Shown here: positions 1-8,381 of the stretch, piece by piece
How positions within the stretch are numbered: position 1 is the first letter of the stretch
Layout of the letters: each line of letters starts with the position of its first letter
Origin: Branchiostoma floridae
Taxonomy: Eukaryota; Chordata; Leptocardii; Amphioxiformes; Branchiostomatidae
Direction of reading: 5' to 3'
DNA: 41,868 nucleotides
NCBI RefSeq assembly: GCF_000003815.2
Contig: NC_049982.1
Location: 24,301,618 to 24,343,485 of the forward strand
Made by a program: the position numbers and the translations under genes
The notes under the pieces: generated by a model
What the model saw: only the letters and a program-made list of their open reading frames with translations
Told to the model about the DNA's origin: nothing
Databases searched by the model: none

Positions 1-610
1 GATCGGACTTAGGAAATTCAAAGAAAAAGGGGGTTACTTTCAACACTTGAAAAATGAAGGAAAACCCTTAAGGAAGAAGGGTAGAAAATGATTTGAGTAC
101 CCAAAATTAGGTGTAACTTTTTACATATGAAGGAAGGCTCACCTGGGGGATTAACCGCTAACCGTTAAGCGAGCCCCTCAGTAACCGCAAAAAAGCGACC
201 CCATACGATCGGACTTAGGAAATTTCAAAGAAAATGTGCGTTACTTTCAACACTGAAAAATGATAGTAAAACCCCTAAGAAGAAGGTAGAAAGTGATTTG
301 AGTACCCAAAATTACGTTGTAACTTTTCTACATACGAATGAAGGCTCACCTGGGGGATAACCGCTAACCGCTAAGCGAACCCTTCCGTAACCGCAAAAAA
401 GCGACCCCATACGATCGGACTTAGGAAATTTCAAAGAAAATGTGCGTTACTTTCAACACTTGCAAATGATAGTAAAACCCCTAAGAAGAAGGTAGAAAGT
501 GATTTGAGTACCCAAAATTACGTTGTAACTTTTCTACATACGAATGAAGGATCACCTGGGGGATAACCGCTAACCGCTAAGCGAACCCTTCCGTAACCGC
601 AAAAAAGCGA
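1..610. repeat. Tandem repeat, ~206-bp unit, about 3 copies
   Basis: The phrase GATCGGACTTAGGAAAT recurs at 1, 207 and 413, giving a 206-bp period. Each unit carries the same internal landmarks (ACTTTCAACACT, TACCCAAAATTA, CACCTGGGGGAT, a run of TAACCGCTAACCG, and GTAACCGCAAAAAAGCGA). Units 2 and 3 are closer to each other than to unit 1. The array is cut by the window start and ends within unit 3 at about 610. No coding potential is seen. It could be a small satellite or the internal tandem part of a larger transposon. Confidence 0.9.
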
Positions 611-1438
611 TATACTCTTTTTCTTCATTTCTGCGCGTCACATTATATTTTCCAGTCATTATCTTGACAATCCCGCCCCGCCTGTCAGGTGACCCAGGCT
701 GTAATTGGCTGATTTCGCATAAGGTAGGAGAACACAGTTTTTCGCCTATGGGGATTTACATTGTTAAAGACCCCGAAGTGAGGAGGTTCGACGCCTCAAA
801 TTTATATAGCAGGGTGCAAAAGTAATCAACAAGAATTGAATATGTTGGAGTTCAGGGCAGAATGTACAAAATTTGTGAAAATGAGTTTAAGTTTGCCAGA
901 AAGAACACTTTGAAATGACCCCCAGCGGAGGTCACCATACTGCAGCCGACACACGGAAGTAGCGGGATCGGGAACAGGATTCGTGCGCGAAATTCTACCC
1001 TGCCAAAACAAACATCGTAACCTAAGTCATACAGCCTCAAAACTTACGCATTCCTCTGCTATCCACCACAGTTTCCGACTCGCTGGCGTGCACAGAAAAG
1101 TTTCTATGGCTTTTCAAGAACCGCGACGTACTATTTTGTGCCCGACCTACTTTTGTCCACGGGGGTCGCCCTTAAATACTGTGTTATGCGACCACAATGT
1201 GCACATATCTTCTTGCTATGTTATTCTTTGGCGATAATCACTCATTTTAACTGCCTGTTTTTTTACGCACATTTCTGTCGATCATTTCCTTAAAGGGGCA
1301 TTCCAGTCAAGAAGCGTTATTTTCTGATAGCTGATATTTTTTTGGATGGAAAATATTCTTTTCTAAATCCAAGAACCCCCGTACGGACCCCCTTCTAATG
1401 TACTGTGCCGTACATTTATATGATTTTGCGACTTTCGT
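611..1438. other. Unassigned non-coding stretch
   Basis: I see no coding exon with family resemblance, no RNA gene and no clear transposon end. The short open frames here (the longest is 84 codons at 983-1237, plus strand) overlap frames on the other strand, show no recognisable motif and have no flanking splice signals that make sense. Confidence 0.5.
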
Positions 1439-1836
1439 CACACTTTCTAGCTAACGGTAGTCGGGATACGCTTGACAAAGCAGTCAAGTAAGTATGACAC
1501 ATTTAGGGAGATACAAAAATAGTTTGAAGACCATATCATCTCATCTTGAGATGGGGGAATTCGAATTTGGCCACTTATAAGTAGCCTGGTATCCAGCCGT
1601 AATATAGCTCGGATCCCGAGTCTCTTCTGTCCTCTTCGCAATTACGTCTGGATACCAGGCTAACTTATAAGGAGTTAAAAGTCGGTCAACGTAAACGGCG
1701 GCACCAAAACTGCTTGTGTGACCCACGCTGGGCACACTTTCCCGCTAACGGTAGAGTCGCTTTAGCTAACGAAAGTGGTGGAGTGATGATTATCGGACAT
1801 TTAGGAAGGTACCCAAAACGTTTGAAGCCTAGCGAC
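1439..1836 (+). repeat. Diverged direct duplication (~100 bp, ~295 bp apart)
   Basis: Two similar segments, about 1439-1540 and 1734-1836, share CACACTTTC, GCTAACGGTAG, ACATTTAGG, a GTACCCAAAA/GATACAAAAA stretch and GTTTGAAG in the same order. Between them lies the 81-bp MITE at 1582-1662. This is probably an old local tandem duplication or the two ends of a diverged element; the divergence is too high to say which. Confidence 0.55.
1582..1662. mobile_element. 81-bp MITE with perfect 9-bp target duplication
   Basis: The ends are inverted copies of TAGCCTGGTATCCAG. Immediately outside, ACTTATAAG occurs at 1573-1581 and again at 1663-1671, a perfect 9-bp direct repeat. Nine-bp target duplications are typical of Mutator-like transposons, so this is probably a minimal non-autonomous member of such a family. 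The element at 9360-9779 has the same TIR start. Confidence 0.85.
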
Positions 1837-2155
1837 TCTTGGAATACAGAGATTTGGTCACTTTCATGGACCATTCTGCATTAAAAAGGCTACTTTTATA
1901 CATGGACAAATTACTACAGAATGACCCACACATGTTCTGATGACGTTTGTGCACACACAGTCTACCCAAAAGTTGATCCTAAAACGTATCGAAATTTGTA
2001 CTAGTACTAACCGGTATATGTTCCCATCCTCCCCTACCACCGCACGATGCATTGGAAGTGGAATTCCTCAGTGGAATTCAAGAACGGCGTTTGTTACAAT
2101 GTTTTCCCTGCGTTTAAGCCTCAACTTGTGGTAAAGTCGACCAGACAAACTTCAT

Positions 2156-2386
2156 TCAAACATAATCATTTATTCTCTGAGGAATTATAATACTCGCTTT
2201 AACCTTCTTCAGCGCAAATACAGAAAGGTATGAAAAGTTGTAGGAAAAAATCATCAAGGCGTCTTGAAGGCAATCTTTACAGATCGGACAAGCGACCGCT
2301 ATCAGGAGGTAGTCGTCTCTGTCAGTGACATTGCCATTCTTTCTTAATGATGGGAATGACAACAATCTTAAGCAGCCTAGGTGGAA
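2156..2386 (-). pseudogene. Relic of older non-LTR reverse transcriptase, part cut off by RTE insertion
   Basis: Reading the minus strand, the stretch encodes residues like KNGNVTDRDDYLLIAVACP and, further on, VFALKKV. These match the pattern of the CR1/Jockey-type RT region around 'KNGN.TD.DNYRPIA...' and 'IFTLK.V'. The reading frame is degraded by shifts. Most of it (2199-2386) is the left copy of the 188-bp direct repeat. Positions 2156-2198 are the continuation of the relic beyond the insertion point. The clade assignment is uncertain. Confidence 0.6.
2199..2386 (+). repeat. Left copy of 188-bp direct repeat (target-site duplication)
   Basis: Base-by-base reading shows this segment is identical to 5701-5888. 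Similarity stops exactly at both ends (2198 T against 5700 G; 2387 A against 5889 C). The two copies flank the retrotransposon at 2387-5700 and are therefore best read as an unusually long target-site duplication. Confidence 0.9.
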
Positions 2387-2702
2387 AAAGCCCAAACATC
2401 GGCTCCCGATCCTCCAGCCTTGTCGTGGTGTGAGGGCCCGAATGTACCAATTTCCTTGTCCTGGGGTAGGTGGCAAGTTCCTACTCTGTAACCTCGAATG
2501 AGGGGGTGGAAATTGGGTAGTCGCCAAATGGAGGATCCAACTCCGCCGTTGCCGGTGTCCCAAGCCCGGATGTGAAAGAGAGAAGGTTGTGCGCTGGGTC
2601 AGCATCCCGCCACGTGAAAGTTGCAGTGCTACTGAAACGCTGACGAACTTAGAAAGTTATTCTTCTTCGGGCGTGGAACTGAGGACTGGGGCAGAACCCC
2701 AC

Positions 2703-5687
2703 ATGACGAGTGGAAATGAAAGCCGAGAGGAAGTTTCCGTTCTGAGGGAGTCCTTGGCAACACCCCAACAACTACTTAGAATTGCAGCCTGGAATGTGCG
2801 AACCATGTACGAGACAGGCAAAATACTACAAGTCGTAAAAGAGATGGAGAGGTACAGGTTGAGTATCCTTGGTGTAAGCGAAATGAGATGGACAGACTCA
2901 GGCATGATAACGCTCAACTCAGGTCAAACAGTCTGTTACTCAGGTAAGACAGATGGTCAACACCAGGAAGGCGTAGGCATTATCATGGACAAAGAGGCAA
3001 GGAAAAGCCTGCTAGGATGGGAACCAGTTAGTCCGCGTATCATAAGAGCGAGGTTTTATTCAAGATACATTAAGACAACCATTATTCAATGTTACGCGCC
3101 AACCGAACAGGCAACGGAAGAGGACAAAGATCTCTTCTACAGCAGCCTTCAGGACCAGATAGACCAAACTCCACGGCACGACATTCTCATCCTGATGGGG
3201 GATTTCAACGCCAAAGTCGGTACAGATAATGTAGGTTACGAAGCCTGCATGGGAAAAGAAGGTGTCGGTGAGAGGAACGACAATGGTCAAAGACTGGTAG
3301 ATGTATGCATGGAGAATGGTCTTGTCATCGGGGGCACAATCTTTAAACACAAGAACATCCACAAGCTGTCTTGGGTATCCCCAGATGGGAGAACGAGTAA
3401 CCAGATTGATCACATATGTATCAATCGAAAGTGGAGGAAGTCCTTGAGAGACGTCAAGGCCATTAGAGGTGCTGATGCAAGCAGCGATCACCACCTGATG
3501 TTGTGCAAACTACAACTGAAACTTAGGAAGGCAAGCAAGGGCAAGAATGATCCACTCTTCGACTCTGGGAAGCTCAAAGACCTAGCGGTAAAGGAACAGT
3601 TCACCGTGGAGCTCAAGAATAGGTTTCAGGTACTCGAGGACATACCGGTTGATGACATAAATGCCAGATGTGAGGGTATACACAAAGTCTTTACAGATAC
3701 CAGTAAGGCAGTACTAGGATACCGTAAACGAGAGAGGAAGGAGTGGCTATCAGAGACCACTTGGAACCTGGTACAAGAAAGGAAGACAGCTAAGCAACAC
3801 ATGTTGAATGGAAGCGAGAGACAGAGGGCTGCAGCAGCCAAGACCTACCAAGCAAAGAACAAAGAAGTGAAAAGAAGTGCCAGAAGAGACAAACGTGTGT
3901 ATATGGATAGCTTAGCAACTGAGGCACAACAAGCAGCAGAGAAGGGTGATACTAGGACCGTGTATAAAATCACTAAACAGCTATCAGGAGATCTCAAAAA
4001 CAGGGCCGCAGCAGTAAAAGACAAGAACGGGAAAGTACTCATGGAGGGAAAAGACCAGTTGGACAGATGGGCAGAACACTTCAGAGAAACATTAAACAGA
4101 CCTCCCCCCGAGTCCGAAGGGACCATCGAGGATATGGGGTTTAACATAGAGATGAAACGTGGTCCTATCACACTTCAGGAGATTGTAAATGCCATAAAAG
4201 AAACGAAGGCAAACAGAGCCCCAGGTGAAGATAGAGTAACAGCTGACATGCTGAAAGTAGACCCAGTAGCAACTGCCAGAGGTCTAATAACACTCTTTAA
4301 CCAAGTCTGGTACGAAGAAACGGTACCAGAAGCTTGGAAAAGAGGGATAATAGTAAAACTGCCAAAGAAGGGTGATCTATCGGTTTGTGGAAATTGGAGA
4401 GGTATTAATCTCCTGTCAGTTACAGGTAAGATCTTTTGTCGAGTCCTACTACAGCGTACAAGACGCTCCATTGACAAGATACTGAGAGAGGAACAGGCCG
4501 GATTTAGAAGTGGCAGGGGATGTACAGACCAGATTTTTGTCCTACGCACCATCGTTGAGCAGTCTCTAGAATGGAACTCTTCTCTTTACATTAATTTTAT
4601 TGATTTTGAGAAGGCATTTGACAGTATACACCACCCTTCTTTATGGAAAATACTTCAAGCATACGGATTTCCATTTAAATTCATAAACATCTTAAAAGAC
4701 ATGTATGCTGACAACCAGTGTTGCGTCCGTCATGACGGCCAGCACAGCGAGTGGTTCCACGTAAAGACAGGAGTCAGACAGGGATGTGTGGTCTCACCTA
4801 CTCTCTTCCTTGTCGTCATCGACTGGGTGATGAGAAGAGCTACTGCAGGACATCCAAGAGGGATTGTCTGGGGTCTCACATCCAGATTGGAAGACTGCGA
4901 CTTCGCAGACGACATAGCTCTACTGTCACACGCGCAAAGAGACATACAAGAGAAAACAAACAACGTGGACCAACAAGCAAGTAGTGTGGGCCTCAAGACA
5001 CACCAAGATAAGACCAAGATATTAAAAGTAAAGAGCAAAAGTACAGTAAAGACGACCATTCGTGGACAGGACTTAGAGGAAGTACAGGACTTTAAGTATC
5101 TTGGTAGCTACATCTCATCTGACAGCAACATAGAGAAGGAAGTCTCCACCAGAATTGGGATGGCAGCACAAGCCTTCAATAAGCTGAGAAACATCTGGAA
5201 AGCATCGACCTTGAAGCAAAAGACCAAGCTGAGGATATACAGATCAAACGTCCGTTCAGTCCTTCTATATGCAGCAGAAACTTGGAGAACAAATAAAAAG
5301 ATCGAGCAGCGCATTAGGGGTTTTGAAAGTAGATGCCTCAGGAGAATCCTGAAAATACGTTGGGAGCAAAGAGTCTCCAACAAGGAGGTTGCCGAACGTA
5401 CAGGAATTCACAACATCGTTGAGGAAATAAAACGCAGACGTTGGAAGTGGTTGGGGCACGTGCTGCGTATGCACAAAAACAGACACCCTTATGTCGCCCT
5501 CAAATGGACTCCTCAAGGGAAGCGAAGCAGAGGCAGGCCTCTAGGGACCTGGAGAAGGACGGTTGAAGGGGAGATGAAGGCAGCACGTAAGACCTGGCAT
5601 GAAGTTAGATGGATGGCCCAAGATAGGAAGGACTGGAAGAAGTTCGTCAGTGCCTTATGCTCCACCAAAGGGAGCGAAGAGGATTAG
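2703..5687 (+). CDS. RTE-type endonuclease / reverse transcriptase polyprotein
   Basis: This 994-residue ORF drives target-primed reverse transcription. The AP-like endonuclease occupies about residues 28-265: AAWNVRTM start, SEMRW, YAPTE, GDFNAKVG (Asp near 167), QIDHICI and the catalytic SDHHL (Asp 262, His 263). The reverse transcriptase spans roughly residues 430-800: QAGFRSGRGCTDQ, DFEKAFDS (first catalytic Asp near 634), GVRQGCVVSP, FADDIALL (catalytic Asp pair from about 736) and KYLGS. The C-terminus has WLGHVLRM and a basic GRPLGTWRR segment, typical of RTE proteins. The ATG at 2703 is chosen because the frame opens at 2502 after a TGA and holds no earlier ATG; a GTG at 2589 is unlikely in an animal. 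There is no frameshift or internal stop. The TAG stop is the first TAGG unit of the tail. Confidence 0.93.
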   Translation: MTSGNESREEVSVLRESLATPQQLLRIAAWNVRTMYETGKILQVVKEMERYRLSILGVSEMRWTDSGMITLNSGQTVCYSGKTDGQHQEGVGIIMDKEARKSLLGWEPVSPRIIRARFYSRYIKTTIIQCYAPTEQATEEDKDLFYSSLQDQIDQTPRHDILILMGDFNAKVGTDNVGYEACMGKEGVGERNDNGQRLVDVCMENGLVIGGTIFKHKNIHKLSWVSPDGRTSNQIDHICINRKWRKSLRDVKAIRGADASSDHHLMLCKLQLKLRKASKGKNDPLFDSGKLKDLAVKEQFTVELKNRFQVLEDIPVDDINARCEGIHKVFTDTSKAVLGYRKRERKEWLSETTWNLVQERKTAKQHMLNGSERQRAAAAKTYQAKNKEVKRSARRDKRVYMDSLATEAQQAAEKGDTRTVYKITKQLSGDLKNRAAAVKDKNGKVLMEGKDQLDRWAEHFRETLNRPPPESEGTIEDMGFNIEMKRGPITLQEIVNAIKETKANRAPGEDRVTADMLKVDPVATARGLITLFNQVWYEETVPEAWKRGIIVKLPKKGDLSVCGNWRGINLLSVTGKIFCRVLLQRTRRSIDKILREEQAGFRSGRGCTDQIFVLRTIVEQSLEWNSSLYINFIDFEKAFDSIHHPSLWKILQAYGFPFKFINILKDMYADNQCCVRHDGQHSEWFHVKTGVRQGCVVSPTLFLVVIDWVMRRATAGHPRGIVWGLTSRLEDCDFADDIALLSHAQRDIQEKTNNVDQQASSVGLKTHQDKTKILKVKSKSTVKTTIRGQDLEEVQDFKYLGSYISSDSNIEKEVSTRIGMAAQAFNKLRNIWKASTLKQKTKLRIYRSNVRSVLLYAAETWRTNKKIEQRIRGFESRCLRRILKIRWEQRVSNKEVAERTGIHNIVEEIKRRRWKWLGHVLRMHKNRHPYVALKWTPQGKRSRGRPLGTWRRTVEGEMKAARKTWHEVRWMAQDRKDWKKFVSALCSTKGSEED

Positions 5688-5700
5688 GTAGGTAGGTAGG
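5685..5700 (+). repeat. (TAGG)4 3' tail of the RTE element
   Basis: Four perfect TAGG units end exactly where the right 188-bp repeat begins. The first three bases of the first unit are the stop codon of the retrotransposon ORF, so the 3' UTR is only 13 bp. RTE elements characteristically end in short tandem repeats rather than poly(A). Confidence 0.85.
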
Positions 5701-5888
5701 TTAACCTTCTTCAGCGCAAATACAGAAAGGTATGAAAAGTTGTAGGAAAAAATCATCAAGGCGTCTTGAAGGCAATCTTTACAGATCGGACAAGCGACCG
5801 CTATCAGGAGGTAGTCGTCTCTGTCAGTGACATTGCCATTCTTTCTTAATGATGGGAATGACAACAATCTTAAGCAGCCTAGGTGGAA
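5701..5888 (+). repeat. Right copy of 188-bp direct repeat (target-site duplication)
   Basis: Identical to 2199-2386 and directly abutting the TAGG tail. Its unbroken continuation into 5889-6023 keeps encoding the older RT relic, which shows that this sequence belonged to the target, not to the RTE element. Confidence 0.9.
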
Positions 5889-6023
5889 CATAACCATATC
5901 GGAGCACGGCACGGCAGAAAACAATCATGACAACAAGACTGAGGCAGCCTGCATACCACAGGTGCTCCGCTAATGTAATCAGCATCACATGCATCACCAT
6001 TGGATAGCGCATTAATTGCGTCA
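5701..6023 (-). pseudogene. Relic of an older non-LTR reverse transcriptase (target of the RTE)
   Basis: On the minus strand, about 6023 down to 5850 reads AEHLWYAG, then RYGYVPPRLLKIVVIPIIKK. This resembles the RT segment 'AEHLKYA...FLHGYLP..F....IVPIIKNK' of CR1/Jockey-like elements. After a frameshift it continues as KNGNVTDRDDYLLIAVACP through the duplicated 188 bp and, across the insertion, into 2198-2156. Only this central RT portion remains, so it is a dead fragment. The clade is inferred from motif resemblance. Confidence 0.65.
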
Positions 6024-7261
6024 CACGGTCACATACATCGCCAGTAGAAACGGCTTACCTGGTTGAGAGTTGTTACCTGACTGAACTGTAACGCATGTGT
6101 TATCATCAACGTTAACGGCACATTACTCAGATAACTTTATTGATATTTATTGTAACGAGGAAGCCACTCACCTCAGATATATTTGTGCAGCACCAGACGG
6201 CCAGTGGCGCCTTATCATGAAGATTCTTGTTCAAATTTCCATTGAAATGACGAAAATCCTGGTGACGGTACGTTCCCTTTGTTGTAAAAGACAACCAGAT
6301 ATATATCATAAGTCCACAACAGGCGCCACCTTCCTCTACTGCAAGTGGTCTCCAATTGTATGAAGCTCAGTGGGAGATATGAAGCTACCTCAGTGGGAGA
6401 GCAAGAGGTAATATCAAGGAGGTTGAATTCAATCTCCAGTCAGTCTGTCCTTGGTAATATCCAACAACCCACGCAACGCTTCTACCTGAATTTCAGTGGA
6501 CTATCCCAATGACCCGTACGACCTCTCGGGCGCCATATTTGATTTTTTTTCTCGGCGCCAAAACACAGATTTTACCGGGATGGGATTTTCCGTGAGTTAT
6601 CATTAAATATCGATGTCACTACACCATTTAAAATAACGCGGTCGTCTCCGGCAACATTTTCGTTGCATGCGGCCCGAACTAGGGGTGGTCGCGGTCTGAA
6701 GCGTAAGTATACAGCGTTTAAGTCACCTTCGCTTGTGTCTAGCCAAGGACAAGGTTGAATTCAACGTTGACTAGTAACGTTACTCCTTCCTTGGTCTAAC
6801 TATGGGGGAAAATAATTTTCGGGACCGCAAAAAAAAAAAAAAAAAAAACGTCGTTTTTAGGCGATGGACGTCTTGTGCAAGTGATCGTTAGACCAAGACC
6901 GACTGTATTTACGTATCAACTTAGATTATCTTGTAACAAGTTTCTGTATGTTTTATTTTCAAATCAGAAATAAAAGAGGGTCTGCATGGGGAGTCCCGAC
7001 GATTTACGCTGAATTCAGAAGAACCCCCTACGTAGTACGCTAAATTTCAATGGTCGCCTCGCTACGAATTACGTAGATAAGATGGTTGTCCAGGGCTCAA
7101 AATCATGTTGTAACAACATGTATATACAAGTTTGTGCATGTAAAATTGGTGTGGTGCAAGTCTTTAGAACAAACTAATTCCACTGCACTATTCAGTACCT
7201 GTACCTCAGCGTTAGATATAATTTTGTTACCTTTGCCAAGAACTGAAGACGGTTATATTTT
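6024..7261. other. Intergenic stretch without recognised gene
   Basis: It contains a 20-A run (6829-6848), a locally CpG-richer patch around 6520-6720 (GGCGCCATATTTG, CTCGGCGCC, GCGGCCCGAAC) that could be promoter-like, and scattered AT-rich sequence. The CpG-richer patch lies upstream of the Fic exon and could hold its promoter or 5' UTR, but no transcript signal proves it. Confidence 0.4.
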
Positions 7262-7560
7262 GGGTAGCGTGTGTATGTGTGTAACGTTATGTATGTGTGT
7301 ATGTGTGTAGAACACCGGCATAACTGGAGAACGCCTGGATGGATTGTATTGATATTTGGTATGTGTAGCGGTATAGATTTGGGCACCCTAGCGGCTTGTT
7401 TTGGAACTGCAGGGCAGGTTTAGCGTTAGACTTTGAAAGGGATTAACTCAAGAAGGGATTGGCGGATTTCATGATTTTTGGTATGTAGATAGCTGAAGTG
7501 ATGCTTCATATAATTACATATTAATTATGCAAATTTGAATCTTATTTGCATAATTAGTTA
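7262..7560 (-). repeat. Dispersed repeat with GT-rich tail (minus orientation)
   Basis: From a (GTGTAT)-rich tail (7262-7310) the sequence runs through GGATGGATTGTATTGATATTTGGTA, shown here only as a landmark near 7337, then CCTAGCGGCTTG and AACTGCAGG, and ends with ATGCAAAT/ATTTGCAT pairs near 7528-7553. The same order, inverted, occurs at about 36170-37000 in the C45-gene intron. Related fragments lie at 18190-18340 and 21120-21420. It looks like a retroposed family with a simple-repeat tail. No ORF. Confidence 0.6.
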
Positions 7561-7720
7561 GAAAATCGCTGCCTATGCCTTACGGAAAAGAGCATACAGA
7601 CCCTCATAAAAATTGTATGCATTAGTAGTATGCATTTATGCTTTATGAAACCCCTTGCCTTGCCTGAAAAGCTGAGCCTGATGCCAACTTTCATCCTTAT
7701 TCCTTTTGTCCTGCTTATAG

Positions 7721-7779
7721 GTTGGTGAGGACAAAAGTTTGGAAGAGACTGCTAATTATGGGATAATCAACTCAATATG
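7721..7779 (+). CDS. Possible upstream exon (of the Fic gene?)
   Basis: A 59-bp segment lies between a good acceptor (CTGCTTATAG) and a strong donor (GTAAGTATC). It is open in one frame, reading VGEDKSLEETANYGIINSI plus two bases. The two-base remainder does not match the zero phase of the Fic exon at 8382, so an extra exon in between would be needed. It could equally belong to an untranslated or unrelated transcript. Confidence 0.25.
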
Positions 7780-8381
7780 GTAAGTATCATACATACTTTA
7801 TAGCTCACATGAGGTTAGACAGACCTATAAATTATGACAAGGTACAAAATGTACCTTTATTTACACCCAGAAATATGACAGCTTGGATTACAGAGTAGAT
7901 TTTCTGTGCCCAGTAATTCATATAATGTTATGATGTAATGGTTATCGTTAACATGTAACGTTATATTAGACAACATAAGAAAATTAGAAGTAATGTTATA
8001 ACTATAACACTTAAAGTCATACACATACATGTGTACTCAAATCATGATTTTATGGTAATGATATTTCTAACTATATCATGCATAATGATACATTTTGTAT
8101 GTTCCTAGTCGGGCAGTCCACAGATCTACAATACTACAGATCTACAATCATTGTACAAACAGATGATCTGTTATGTGTAAAATTGTCACATCAAAGAAAA
8201 CATTGGGACACTCTGCATTTGCATACACGCGGCATGGGTTTCGTTGAGTCAAAGTGTTCTGCGGGTGTTCTCTGGTTCCACTCTCTCCATCATACAAACG
8301 AACTGACATGTCCTTATATTTGAAAAATTTCATAGTGGGCATTTCACATTTCCTACATTGACAGTGTTTTTTTTTGCACAG
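7780..8381. other. AT-rich presumed intron/intergenic stretch
   Basis: Apart from the polypyrimidine tract and acceptor just before 8382 I see no gene here. An 81-codon open frame (8078-8323) has no recognised motif and no matching splice signals. Confidence 0.4.

Larger units (their letters stand above)
2387..5700 (+). mobile_element. Full-length RTE/RTEX-type non-LTR retrotransposon
   Basis: This is a 3,314-bp element bounded by identical 188-bp direct repeats. It has a roughly 316-bp 5' leader, one long ORF carrying an AP-type endonuclease and a reverse transcriptase, and essentially no 3' UTR. It ends in four TAGG units at 5685-5700. Small size, a single EN-RT ORF and a short tandem-repeat tail are hallmarks of the RTE clade. 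RTEX is the related group I recall from lancelets; the sub-clade is inferred. The intact ORF and identical flanks imply a very recent insertion. Confidence 0.88.

Noticed and set aside
2589-2702. GTG-initiated N-terminal extension (38 residues) of the RTE ORF
   Set aside because: Animals rarely start at GTG and the first ATG in the open frame is at 2703; the extension shows no domain.
2657-5516. Many antisense open frames of 70-145 codons within the RTE
   Set aside because: They are shadows of a long coding ORF and none resembles a protein family.
2199-5888. Reading the 188-bp flanks as LTRs of an LTR retrotransposon
   Set aside because: There is no gag, protease or integrase; the ORF has an AP endonuclease and the repeats lack TG...CA ends and encode part of another RT, so they belong to the target.
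8078-8323. 81-codon ORF upstream of the Fic exon as a Fic N-terminal exon
   Set aside because: No matching splice sites in the right phase and no resemblance to Fic N-terminal regions.
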